Assembly: GCA_014218235.1 (NCBI GenBank)
Contig: CM024753.1
Location: 191,494,348-191,558,347, forward strand
Direction of reading: 5' to 3'
DNA: 64,000 nucleotides
From: Colocasia esculenta
Taxonomy: Eukaryota; Streptophyta; Magnoliopsida; Alismatales; Araceae
The number at the start of each line of letters is the position of its first letter. Position 1 is the stretch's first letter. Under the pieces are notes generated by a model, which worked only from the letters and a program-made list of their open reading frames with translations, was not told the origin of the DNA and did no database searches. The translations under genes and the position numbers were made by a program. Below are positions 1-11,489 of this stretch, in pieces.

Positions 1-1077
1 GAATCTTTGCCTTCACCCCTTACCCTCCCTTATCCCTTACACCAGCATAGGAAGGCAACTATCTTGACTATATGCCACCATCTATCGAACTCCATCCTCT
101 TGTAATCAATTCAAATAAAGTTCCAAGACTACATACTAATGATGGCCAACCAAAAGGACTACATAAATGAACATAATTAAAAGAAGGGCGGGGAGATGTT
201 AAATCAAGAAGCAAATGATTTTTAAAATTGAAATGATGAAAATGAATAAACAAAGAAAATAATAACAATAACAAGATAAGTATTGATAAAAAATGGGAAT
301 GACAAAATGATTTCAAATTAAGAGAAATTAAACATGCTCAACCAACAAGGTTGAACCTCATTTACAAGTCAAAGTTGAATCCAAGAAAGTCAATGAAGAA
401 AATAACCAAGATGATTCACTTGCTTAATAAGCTATTTACCACCTAGTGTTAGTGCACAAGTCTCGTACCCGCCAAGAGGTCATGTTTCAAGTCCGTCAAC
501 ATCAGAATTTTGTTGTCATGTTTCAAGGTTGAGAAAGTATGAAAAGAGATGAAAAAAGAAAGGGAAAAAGAAAAATGGATGAGAAAGAAAAAATAATGCA
601 TACCCATGCATTATGTGGACATGAGAAGGCAAACCACAAAATAATTATATGTCTATTTTGTGTACAATAAAAGAATGCCCCAATCAAACACAAGATGCAA
701 GTTTATAGGTAGATCCTAATAAATTTAGTTTTATAATGTATCAATTTGTAGTTTGCATATGTGCCTTAATTTAGTGTTATTTAGGTTAGAGTTCTTTATT
801 TAGATGTTCTTTAAAATTGATGTTCTTTAAATTAAGTTATGCATAGATGTTCTGATAAACGTATGCATATGAATAAAGTTTGAAGTTGCTTATTTGAATA
901 ATTTTTAAATTACATGTCGCTTAATTCATTTTATGCATGCAAATCAATGAGATATTTTTTTAATTTGATGTTATTTAAGTATTTAGAGTGTTCGATGGGA
1001 GTTGAGGTGCGTGGGTGTTATCTAACACTACACACACCTTAGGAGAGCGTGTTAAGTCTGTGTCAATGAACCTTTCC
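1..1077. other. AT-rich stretch without recognisable gene
   Basis: No open frame here resembles a known protein. The sequence is A/T-rich with short purine tracts and no clear terminal repeats. It may be decayed transposon or spacer DNA flanking the Tat element to its right. Confidence 0.5.
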
Positions 1078-1155
1078 ATTCAAGACTTTGGAATGAATGT
1101 GCACATTCCCATTTTGAATGATGAGAATGTGTATATCTAATTCAAAGTCTTGAAT
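1078..1155. repeat. Short inverted repeat, MITE-like
   Basis: The left arm (1078-1094) and right arm (1140-1155) are reverse complements over 16 bases, apart from one extra G on the left. Between them is a perfect 14-base palindrome, GAATGTGCACATTC, at 1095-1108. The size and terminal arms suit a tiny foldback element. No target-site duplication was recognised. Confidence 0.5.
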
Positions 1156-1174
1156 TATCCCGTTTTGGACAGTC

Positions 1175-2126
1175 TGTTGCGACGCTCCCAGCGGTGGAGA
1201 GGACATCAGAGCCCTCATCTGGGAAGAGCTATCTCAGTAGCTACTGCTGCACTTTGGCTCCATGGTCTAGCAACTGATGGCTACCCTTCGAGGGTTGGGC
1301 CCATCACAGTAGGCCCCTCAGGTCAGTATTTAAATTGTTATTACTTTTTGGTACTGTTGTAGTAATGTAGTCGGCCGAAGCCGAGTTGCTCCCAAGGGGC
1401 GTAGGTGCGAGGAGAAATATGCAGCCGAACTCCCACCTGCAAGACCACCGAGTGACCTCGGTGGGAAGAGACTCCGACACTCAAGTCAGTTCAGGAACTC
1501 GGAGTAGAAAGGTTTTTGGGCTACAAGTTGCATACCTTAGGCGTGGAGGAGATCTCTCCCTTTTATAGAGGTTCCACATGTAGGATTATGGTAAGTGGGT
1601 CGAAGACGTGGTCCAGAGATTACCCGAGATTCTTGTTGACTGGAGTAGTAGGCGACATTTGTAGCTAGGTAGGTTCCGTATACTCCGGACCGGTGATCGC
1701 GCATAGTATACAGTTGTGAACCGTGGGGGTCTTGCCGTTAATGGACCATCCCATTATCAGCATGATGGAGCAGTTAATGGACGTGGTCCGTTATCTCCGG
1801 GCCCTTCTGCCAACCAACCTTACCGCAAAGGTAATTGGAGTTCGGATTAGGAAAGCCCGAGGCGGTGCGTCCCTGCTGAGGACTAAGGCAGGACTCGGCC
1901 CGTTTGGGAGCTCGGCTCGTCAGGGGACTCAGCTTCATGTGTCGTCGCTGGACAGTCCGGGGGTACCTCGGCGAACGACGCTCTCCGGGCCGAACTCCTG
2001 AGAGCCAATATAAACGGCCGGCCTACCTTTCCCCACTCGGAATGGATCGGCTCATTCATCCAGGTTCTCTCCTCGGAGGATGACGACCTGACGGCGTGCC
2101 GAATTGCCGAAGATCGATCCGCGTCA
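1175..2126 (-). repeat. LTR (3' LTR) of Tat-like gypsy element 1
   Basis: The right edge is placed at CA (2126) because it is followed by TTGGCCCCCC, the complement of a polypurine tract, exactly as in the related element at 45821. On the minus strand the LTR has a TATA box, CTATAAAA, at 1561-1568. The left edge is tentative: TGTTGCGAC at 1175 or TGTAGTCGG at 1366 both fit a TG start. The second LTR is absent because the element is cut at about 8060. Confidence 0.5.
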
Positions 2127-2516
2127 TTGGCCCCCCAGCTTTTGCTCGGGACGTCACGACGGGCCAAGGAGAAGGTGTCATTATTTAATGATCAGACGTC
2201 GTCTTACGCTTTCTCATCAGACGTGTTTACGCACCATTGGGATTATGAAGGGATGCAACAGCTGCGGGAGAGACGCGACCTCTGGCGCTTCTGACACCAG
2301 CTGAAACGGCGCACTGCCTCGACTGTCGTCCGCAATCATGGTGGCAGATGATGCGATAGGCGTTCCCATCGACGCCTCGACTTCTGATCTCTCTTCCCAT
2401 GATTACAATCTGTGTTTGACGCTTGCCAACGACAGTGGTAATGACACGTGGAATGATCACGATGCTTCGGCATTGCGAGGATTTGCATCCGTTGGGTCGA
2501 GGTGCCTCTGGGACCC

Positions 2517-2525
2517 TATAAATAG
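2517..2525 (+). promoter_or_regulatory. TATA box upstream of the opposite-strand ORF, element 1
   Basis: TATAAATAG lies on the plus strand, between the polypurine tract and the antisense ORF, 159 bases before its ATG at 2676. It points away from the LTR promoter, which is on the minus strand. That it drives the ORF is an inference from position and from a similar box in the second Tat-like element (46944). Confidence 0.5.
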
Positions 2526-2675
2526 CGTTAGTGGTACCGGAACGGGGCCCTCGCACGCGTGAGCTCCGTCAGCCGTAGCAGCCGACCTTCCGAGTTATGG
2601 CGAAGTGACCGAGCGTTCTTTCTAAGCCTCCGACCATTCGCCCTCACTCTGATCATTCCTACACGAAGGTAAGCC

Positions 2676-4317
2676 ATGGGCTCGCCTTCTGCCTCCCAGC
2701 CTTCTTCATCTCCTTTCACACCATCTGCAGGGTATTCTCCTTCCGAGAGTGCTCTTGCTCAGCCCCCTTCTTCTCGCACTACTTTTGCTCCTACAGTTCC
2801 TCTAGGCGCCAGGCCGGCGAAGGAGGCGAGCGAGATCGCTCCCGTAGTATCCCCCGAGACGTATGTGCTCAGGGCTTCCTTAGCCCCATCCTCCGGCGTG
2901 CGCAAGGCGGCCGACTCTCCGTGTATGCGACCGTCGACGGGATTGTAGATCACCCGAGAATCGCCTTTCCTCCCGACTTCTCCGTGTATGCTTCGGACAG
3001 CCTTCGGGCTCATTACCCGATAGAGAGTGGGTTCTGCCTATACTCGGAGTCAGTCAAATGTGGTTTCCGGTACCCCCTCCACCAATTTCTAGTTCACCTT
3101 CTGTTGTATCTGGGAGTTGCCCCGTCTCAGCTAGCCACGAACTCATGGAGGTCGGCTGTCGGCTTCCTGGTGGCATGCGCCATGGCCAAAGTTCAGCCGA
3201 GCATCTGCCTTTTCTTTTATTGCTTTTCCCTCAAGCTTTCGGGGGATTGGCTGTTCATCTCGGCTCGGACAGGCCGCCACTTCCTTGGGCGCTTCCCCTT
3301 CTCTATCCATCACTGAAAGAGGAGTTTTTCTTTTATCCACAGCTTAGAAGGGTGGGAATTTCCCACTACCTGGTCGGCCATCAACCCTCAGGACGAGGCT
3401 TTTCAGCCCTCTTCCAACCTGACTGATGCCGAGCTGTCGGACTTCGACTCGCTACAGGCGGTTACGACGCCCGACCTACGAGAACTCTCTGCCGACCTGT
3501 TCGAGTTGATCCGGCGGGCCGATATAGGTCTGACATTTTTAGGAAACTCCCTTCTCTATTTTCGTCCTCCGACGCAGTTGAATGACTTGGTGATGATCTG
3601 TTTTCAACAGAAATGGCCGAGCCAGCAGACTACCGAGCCCTCGCCGCCCAGTGCTTCGCTACCGGTGGTTGGAAAAGGAGGATTGCCCAAGAGAAATAGC
3701 CGGCCGAAGAGGCTGAGGTCCAGATTGTGGAGCCCCCAGCTCCCTCTATTGCGGTGGCCCTTCCTTCTGCATCTACAGTGGCGCTGAGGCTAGCGATCAG
3801 GGAGATCCCAGAGAGACCGGCGAAGCGAGCTCGACAATCAGCTGAGGGTGGCACATCAAGTGCTGCTTCTCAGTCGAGCCACCCGGTTGTCCCCATGACC
3901 TCGCCGCCGGGGCCGAGCCCTTTGGAGTGGGGTCGGACGTCTACTCCAGCAGACGCGAAGGCTTTGGACGAGCTCAAGACTTCGTTGGCCGAAGAGAAGT
4001 CGGCTCGGGAGGCTGAGGCGAGAGCCCATGAGGAAACAAATGCGGGAATGGCCCAACTCGTGGCCGATGAGCGCCAAAAGGCCGTGGTTGAGTACACGAA
4101 GTCCGATGCACATCTCGAACAGATCACCAGCTTGTTCTCGGATGGATACAAGCATTGTCTGTCGGCGGTTGGCAAGGCCTTCCCCGAACTAGACTTGTCT
4201 TCTGTGCAGCCTCTGAGCGAAGATGGCGACGAGGCCGACGAGGAAGTTGTGCCATCCGCGGCTGCACCCCCCGGCGCGGCGCCTTCCACTTCGACTCCTT
4301 CGGCCGACAAGCCTTAG
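2676..4317 (+). pseudogene. Opposite-strand accessory ORF (aORF) of Tat element 1, 'putative gypsy-type transposase' family
   Basis: This gene runs opposite to pol, in the space between integrase and the 3' LTR. The first part (2676-2945) is Ser/Pro-rich. The conserved block, in the frame of 2921-3316, contains the motifs RYPLHQFLVHLL and QLATNSWRS, typical of the plant family often annotated as 'transposase (putative) gypsy type'. It continues in another frame from about 3350 to 3530. A probable intron (GT near 3530 to AG near 3611) joins an exon ending in a Lys/Glu-rich coiled-coil-like stretch (3727-4317, with PAKRARQ). At least two frame changes and a TAG near 3697 break it. The family's function is unknown, and despite the name no catalytic transposase motif is visible. 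It is similar in layout to the gene at 47084-49497. Confidence 0.7.
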
Positions 4318-4489
4318 TTTTTTCTTCGCCCCAAGAGGCCACCGAACTAGGAGTCGGCATGTTTTTGTATTGTCCTTTCCGGCCTTCAGGTCATTTTATG
4401 AATACAATCGTCTTTTCTATTCTTAACTGTGACCGTGCTTTCGTTGTATGTTTGAGCTCGCTTATGACTTGGGTGGGTCATGTTAGACT

Positions 4490-4800
4490 CAGAGTATCGA
4501 GGCGAATCCCTTAGTACGTTTAGAGTGTTGAAGCGACCTCGTTGGGCCTCGGAGTGCCTAAGCGACCTCCGTAGAACATTTAGAGTGCCGAAGCGACCTC
4601 TTTAGAACGTTTAGAGTGCCGAAGTGACCTCGTTAGAACTCAGAGTGCCTAAGCGACCTCCTTAGGACGTCTAGAGTGCCGAACCGACCTCATTAAAATG
4701 TTTAGAGTGCCAAAGCAACCTCGTTAGAACTCGGAGTGCCAAAGCGACCTCCTTAGAACGTCTAGAGTGCCGAAGCGACCTTGTTAGAACGTTTTATTGC
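4490..4800. repeat. Tandem repeat, about 30-bp units
   Basis: About ten diverged units of 29-31 bases carry the core AGAGTGCCGAAGCGACCTC. The units alternate two versions, one with GAACGTTT and one with GAACTC before the core. The array lies between the end of integrase and the end of the opposite-strand ORF, the variable 3' region where Tat/Ogre elements are known to carry tandem repeats. Confidence 0.8.
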
Positions 4801-4859
4801 TCAAGAGTAATAACATATGAGGTGCTCGGCATTCCATGTTCTTGGAACCACCGAGCCAC

Positions 4860-7800
4860 TTAGGTCTTCCAAACGGTAGGCCCTCCGAGGTCCTCGACCA
4901 CTCGGTACGGGCCTTCCCAGATGGGTGATAACTTCCCTACAGCCAACTTGGGATCCAAGACAGCGAGCTTCCGAAGAATGAGACTACCCGTGCTGAAGCG
5001 ACGAGGTCTGACACTTGCGTCGAATCTTCGCTTCATCTTGCGTTGATAGACTTCAACTATGGACGCCGCCTTGTCTTGCCACTCCTCGACCAGGTCCAAT
5101 TCGGCTCGCAGTGAGCGATCATTGACCTCATGTTCGAATCCCAGAACTCTTCCTGATGGTACGAGCAACTCGACTGGTGTTACTGCTTCCACACCGAAGG
5201 CGAGCACGAAGGGAGACTCTTGAGTGGCTTCGCGGGGCGTTGCTCGGTAGGCCCACAGTACATGGGGTAGCTCTTCAACCCATCGGCCTTTATGGTCATC
5301 TAGCCACCTTCTAGTCCATCGAGCAGCGTCCGATTGGTCACTTCATCCTGGCCATTAGATTAAGGATGAGCAACCGAGGTGAAGCGATGGTCGATGCCGA
5401 GCTCTACGCAATTACGATGGAACCGGGCGTTGTCGAACTGTTTGCCGTTATCCGTGATGATCATTCAAGGCAGCCCAAATCTGTAGACAAGGTTTTTCCA
5501 TACGAATCCCCATGCGTTGGTGTCAGTTATCTTGGCCAACGGCTCGGCCTCAACCCACTTAGTGAAGTAGTCAACTCCGACGATGAGAAATTTTCGTTGC
5601 CCGGAGGCTGGCGGAAATGGGCCGAGGATGTCCATCCCCCACTGCGCGAAAGGCCATGGAGCTATCAGTGGAGTGAGGTTTATAGGCGGCTGTCGATCTA
5701 CCTTTCCGAAGAGCTGACATTGTTGGCATCTCCGGACGTGCTCCTCGGCGTCCTTCAGCATGGTTGGCCACCAGTAGCCTTGCCGAGTTATTCTTCGAAC
5801 CAGCAACCGTGGCCCCGTGTGGCTTCCGCACATGCCCTTATGTACCTCGGTGACGATCCCCTCGGCATGCCTTCGGCTTATGCACCGCAAGTGCTGGAAG
5901 CTAAAGCCCTTTCTGTAAAGGTCATCGCCGACTAGAAAATATCTTGGGGCTCGTCTTTTTACCTTTAATGCTTCTTCTTTATCATCCGGGAGTTGACCAT
6001 CTCGGATGTACTTGACAATGGGAGTCATCCATGTCAGCTCGGCGTCGATGCACATGACCTCCATAGATCCCACCGAAGGCTCGCTGAGCTCCTCTACGAA
6101 CACAGAGGACTCCGGACGGTGCTCCGAGGTGGCTGCGTATTTGGATAGCGCGTCGGTTTGGGAGTTATCGGATCGGGGAATTTTCAACAGCTCTACCGAT
6201 TCGAAGTCATTCATCATTTTCTGGACCTCGACCATATATGAGGCAAGCGTTTCTTCCCTGGCTTCAAACTCCTTCGAGACCTGGCTGACGACAAGCTGGG
6301 AGTCGCTATGGACCCAAACCTTTGTCGCTCCCAACGTCTTCGCCATCTTGAGACCTAAGATGATAGCCTCGTACTTAGCTACGTTATTGGAAGCAGAGAA
6401 GCCGAACCGGATTGCGTACCTTAGGACGAGGCCCTCCGGGGAATGCAAGACGACTCCTGCACTGCTACCTTGAAAGTTGGAAGCCCCATCCACATAGACC
6501 AGCCAGTGCTCAAAGATCTCCTCTGGTTCCAACAGCCTCGCCGATCCTTCCGAAATGAAATTGGAAAGGGCTTGAGCTTTGATGGTGACCTGAGGCCTAA
6601 AAGATATGTCAAACTCTCTGAGCTTGATAGCCCACTTGGCCATCCTCCCTGAGGCCTCGGGTCGGCTAAACACTTGCTTGATGGGGGCGTCGGTGAGGAC
6701 TATGATCCTGTGTGCTTGGAAGTAGGGTCGGAGTCACCAAGCCGCCATCACCAGCACATACCTTGCCTTCTCAAGGTCGGAGTAATGTTGTTCGGCTCCT
6801 CGCAAGGCTTTGCTCGTATAATATACCGGAAGATGCTTCCGCTCATCCTCTCGCACGAGTACCGAGCTGATTGAATGGTTGGTGGCCGAGATGTATAAAA
6901 ATAATTCTTCTCCTACAACGAGCTTACTCAAAGTAGGTACATTAACAAGATGGGCTTTGAGCTCGTCAAACGCCCTTTGACATTCATCGTTCCACTCGAA
7001 CCAACCTTTCCTCAGCACATTGAAGAAAGGTTTGCACCTTTCGGCCTACTTGGACATGAACCTGCTCAGGGCGGTGATTCGGCCGTTAAGCCTTTGTACC
7101 TCTTTGACGGTCCTTGGAGCTGTCATGTCGATGATGGCCTGCACCTTGTCGAGGTTGACATCAATGCCTCGGCTTGAGATGAGGTATCCGAGGAACTTCC
7201 CAGCATGAATGCTGAAGATGCACTTCTCAGGGTTCATTTTCATCCCGTACCTCCGCAACACCTCGAAGGTTTCGGCCAAATCTCGAACATGGTCTTCGGC
7301 TCACCGGATTTTCACCAACATGTCGTCGATGTAAATCTCCATTGTCTTCCCAATCTGCTACTCGAACATCATGTGGAGAGCCTCTGTTATTTGCCCCTGC
7401 ATTCTTCAGTCCGAAGGGCATTCGGGTAAAACAACACAGACTTTTTCGGGGTGAAGCGGTCTTCTCCTCGTCCTCAGGGGCATCCTAATTTAATGATATC
7501 CCGAGTACGCATCAAGGAAACTCAGGAGCTCGTGTCCTACCATGGAATCGAGGAGCTGGTCGATGTGGGGAAGAGGAAAGTTGTCTTTTGGGAAGGCCTT
7601 GTTCAAGTCAGTGAAGTCCATGCACATGCGCCACTTCCCATTTGCTTTCTTCACAAGGACGACGTTGGCCACCCACTCGGGGTAGAAGGCATCCCGAACC
7701 ATCCCTGCACATAAGTATTTCGCCAGGTTGTCGTCCACGGCCTCCTGTCGATCAGCTGACAAGGGCCGCTTCTTCTGCCGCACGGGCCACGCTCTAGGAT

Positions 7801-8060
7801 CCACATTCAGATGATGCTGAATAACCTCGGGGTCAATCCCGGGGAAGTCGTCCTTGGCCCATGGAAAGACGTTGCCGCTATTTTTGAGGAATCGGATCAG
7901 CGTCGCCTCCAACTCTTGGAGCTCGGCGCCAATCACCATTGTTTTTTCTTCTGCAATCTCAACTCGCTTTGTCTGCTCGGCTGGCTCATGCCTCTCGACA
8001 TTCTCATCATAGATGGGCTTATACTCAGAAAACGACTGGTTCCTTTGCTTTTATAGAATT
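4860..8060 (-). pseudogene. Tat-lineage gypsy pol: RT, RNase H, second RNase H, integrase (broken)
   Basis: Read leftwards from 8060. RT spans about 7940-7050, with the active-site motif YIDD near 7320 and the block PFGLKNAGA near 7400. A first, degenerate RNase H lies at 7018-6734, where the usual TDAS is SATN. A second, archaeal-type RNase H spans about 6590-6200 and keeps the acidic set in VYVDGASN, KYEAI, VHSDSQ and QTDALS. The integrase zinc finger (HKGMCGSH ... CQQC) and the core with DILGPF follow; TDNG and an EVTNRT glutamate lie beyond a stop. The C-terminal part is 5207-4860. The dual RNase H marks the Tat lineage. Stops at 5465-5467 (TGA) and 5360-5362 (TAA) sit where Arg and Gln are expected, and RT has frameshifts around 7230-7490. 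Gag and protease are missing: the frame ends at the Tekay LTR border at 8067. Confidence 0.85.
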
Positions 8061-8313
8061 TACATATGTAAGGCCCTCGAATTTTGTTGCATTATTTTAT
8101 TCCGTGTAAATAATTCATGTTTGTGTATGCATAGATGTACATATCTACGTATGTATTAACTATTTATACTTATGTGTGCATGTGTATAATAGTTGTAAAT
8201 AATGTATGAATTGTATGGTGGTAGTGTGTATGGGATAATACATATGTATGGCATGTACATAGGTATAAGTTAAGCATGGTTTCTGCATGTTTGAGTTCTG
8301 GCCGAAGGACCCA

Positions 8314-8407
8314 ATTGGCGTCCACATGGATGGACGTCCATGCTGAGTCAGCGTCCACCTCGATAAACGCCAATATACTTAAGCCAACGTCCATAGATGT
8401 GGACGTT
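8314..8407. repeat. Inverted-repeat cluster 1 in Tekay LTR
   Basis: Outer arms ATTGGCGT (8314-8321) and ACGCCAAT (8367-8374) enclose a perfect 12-base palindrome, ATGGACGTCCAT (8330-8341). A second hairpin follows: AACGTCCA (8386-8393) with TGGACGTT (8400-8407). In the 3' LTR the outer arms are longer and perfect over 11 bases (25921-25931 with 25971-25981). The cluster lies upstream of the TATA-like box. Confidence 0.75.
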
Positions 8408-8968
8408 AAGATCTCTAACCTGCATGCGTTGCAGACCCTGAAACTCCGGGGCAAGCAAGCCAGCCATTGGGGAGATGTCCCCAACGGCTAGCAGGCTTTC
8501 ACATCACCTCCCGGGGTTCCCCAACCCTTTGCTATAAACCACACCCCCTTCTACACCAGACAACCCCTCCTGACCTCTTTCAAGAGATAGAGACAAACCC
8601 TAGCTTGGAACTGCACAAGACTGAACTTTGGAGCTTCATCCGATGATTCAAGGCTTCATCCGACGACTACTGCATCAGGGGGGGGGGGGTGATAGCGGAA
8701 CATCGGGGAGACTCCCCAACCGGTTTAGCTCTACACCAACCTAGAACCGGGGGAGAGCATTTGTGGAGGCTTCTTGGGATTGCCAAGGAGAGCTTCACCA
8801 CCATCTTAATCTCTTTGGAGACTTATTTAAAGGCAAGTAACCCTCACATTTCGTCCATGTAGATGTCTCTAGGGTTTTTTTTATTTTTTTCAGATTTTAA
8901 AATCGAGTCCTGGATCCCCCATTCTTCTTGTATTTGGAGCTCGGTCTGTATTTCTGCACAGACCTGAA

Positions 8969-9058
8969 CTTGACGGCAAGATCCATTGCCGTCAAGATCT
9001 TCATTAACGGCCACGATGTTGCCGTTAAGCTCCATTAACGGCCAGACTATGCCGTTAA
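8969..9058. repeat. Inverted-repeat cluster 2: three consecutive hairpins
   Basis: Three stem-loops follow one another. The first has 11-base arms CTTGACGGCAA / TTGCCGTCAAG (8969-8996, 6-base loop). The second and third have 8-base arms TTAACGGC / GCCGTTAA (9004-9028 and 9035-9058). The 3' LTR repeats the set at about 26583-26677, with one arm of the third hairpin altered (ACGTC instead of ACGGC). They lie downstream of the TATA-like box, so they could be in the transcript leader. Confidence 0.8.
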
Positions 9059-11304
9059 GTTCGTTAGGACAGACAGTGAGCTGTTCTCTCTTCTATATGA
9101 TAATTTTTTCGAGGTTCTCGCATGAGGATATATGGTAACCGTACTATGATATGTATATGAATGTGGTATGTGTTTGAGGTCCTTACAATTCTGAAATTGG
9201 TATGAAGGGTGTCATTATGAAAATGCATGTATGATAAAATCCTAGATCATTTAGTTTATTTGTGCAACTCGTGAGGAATTTGGGTGCCCTAAATTTTATG
9301 AACCATGTGTGTAGGGGTCAGTCTGTGCCCTGTAATTCTGAAATTTCTCCATCTCGTATGATTTACTGTAAATTCTGTTCTGAAAATAGAAAACAGTGTA
9401 GGGTTTTGTGAAATTTCCAGTAATTGTGTGTTGTGTAATAAATCCGGGGAAATTCCTATGATAAGGTATATGTTGGGTTCAGGTTGAGGTCTGTTGAATC
9501 TGCTATTCATGTTGTGTTCGGTGTGGAATTGAATTATGGATAATATGAGCTGAATGTTTCAATTTCTGAAAATATATGTAACTCTGAAAAATCTGGAAAT
9601 TTCATGTAAGATTATAAACCTGAAAGAGTATGTGTTAAATTTCATGCTATTCTGATGACTACAAAGTGTGTTATGAAAATTTCATGTGAAAAATGTGATA
9701 AAATCATGTTCATGAATATAACTTAATGATGTGTTTTTCCAACCTGATTAATGCAAGTTAGTGAATGTTAATCCCTGTTATCAAGCATCATGCTAGGAAA
9801 ATAGAGCGATGTGTGAATGAGAGAATGTAAAGGTGTGTGTGTGCGTCATGTGTAAAAATGTGTGTAAAATCGGTATGTGTGGTGTAAGATGTGCCAATGT
9901 GATACTGCTTCCATAGAGGCCGTGGAACCGTACCATACACCATGGAAAAATCCCATGGCGTTCAATGTGTTAAGATCCTAAGGGCATTAGGATGAAATCC
10001 TGGAGGTGGACAAGTACCACTGGTTAGGGTGGGGACTTGTTCTCCCGGTCTGCGCAGTCCAAGAGTCGTCACTTTATTGCCTAGGTGGTGTCTATGTGTA
10101 TGTGTTATGTGATGTGTCCTTCTAATGGTGGTTTGGACTATGTGTCACGGCACTAAAGTGTGAAAAAAATGTGAATGTGCATATGTGTAAGTCGTGTAAT
10201 GTGAACATGTGTAAATGTGCAATGTGTGAAAAGTGAACTATGTGAATGAGGAAATTGTGCAAACATGTGAAACTAATGTGTTATATGATGAAATGGTGAT
10301 CCATGATATGTTAATGTTAAACTTGTGTCATAACAACAACCTAATTGTAGTTATGAAAATGTTTTACATGTGTACAAATGCGTAGGATCCATGCTAGTAG
10401 CATTTCTTGCTTATGTGTAAATGTTTCCATGTTTAAGTGCCACCATGATATAGTTAATTGAGATTGTAGCTCTCATGTGATTGGTTGTGAGTTTCTAATT
10501 CATGTCAAAACAGCAAGCTAAAAGTGTATAAAATGACAATGTGCATGTGCAAGAATGTGTAGAAATCATGATAGGAAGGTCTCCTTTCATATATGTAAGC
10601 ACACCGTATTTGGTTGCTCTCATGTTTTGCTTAATTTGAGGTAAAACCTTTATGTGATGGAATAAGTAGAAAGCATGTGATAGGACGTTTTACTTTGGAA
10701 AAATCTGAAGTCATGAACCATGTGTTTAATTTGGTAGAATTACCATGATAGGTTGTCTCTTATTGATGTCAAGCATGCTACATGTTTTGTCTTGTGACTT
10801 GGGATGAAACCTACTATGATATATGCATGTATGATATGTGTGGTGTTATTTACTGAGTCTTTTAGACTCATTACTTGCTTCGGCATACAGTTTAGTTGGT
10901 GACGCTACACTGTTAGAGGAGGCAGTGGAGAGCGACTCCGAGCGTGGAGACTAGCCCTTTGGAGTTTACTTGTGACATTTTGTGATTTCATAGTATATAT
11001 TGTAAGGCAGTGTATTAGAATTAGCATGTAATCATGGACAAGCTATGTATTTTATTTGGCACTTCTTTTATGTGGATTAGGTGGACTTTAGATCTTTAAA
11101 TTGTTACATGAATCATGTATGTTAAATGTGGATGATGTGATGAATGAAAGACATGGTTCTTTTACTTCCGCTACTCTGTATTTATATTTGTGTGTATCTC
11201 AATCGTATGTTATTGTTTGGGTAAATGCCCTATTGTGATAACGTTCACTATACCGACGTGGGTTGGTATAACCGTACCGGTATAATGAGGGTCGTCACAG
11301 GGAT

Positions 11305-11317
11305 TGGTATCAGAGCG
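11305..11317 (+). promoter_or_regulatory. Primer-binding site (tRNA-Met type)
   Basis: TGGTATCAGAGCG lies five bases after the LTR end. It matches the usual plant primer site complementary to the 3' end of initiator tRNA-Met. Confidence 0.85.
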
Positions 11318-11489
11318 ACCGATTGAGATTATACATAAATATACATGCATCATCATCTTCATTACATGCTAAGTCTACATAGACTGTCCACATGTGTAGA
11401 ATTGATTAATAATGAATGAAAAATAGATAAGAAAATGGTTAGGAAGTTAATTAACGTAGCTCTAATGGTGGCTGAAATTTATTTCAGCC

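Larger units (their letters stand above)
8067..11299 (+). repeat. 5' LTR of the Tekay-type element (3.2 kb)
   Basis: It begins TGTAAGGCCCTCG, as does the 3' copy at 25672, and ends GTCACA just before the primer-binding site. A TATA-like CTATAAACC near 8531 would drive the element. Inverted-repeat clusters lie at 8314-8407 and 8969-9058. A run of about ten G occurs near 8680. The 9100-10870 part is rich in TGTG/ATG and has no coding potential. Confidence 0.9.

Noticed and set aside
5366..5935. 189-codon plus-strand ORF
   Set aside because: It is the reverse-strand shadow of the Tat integrase, which has clear motifs on the minus strand.
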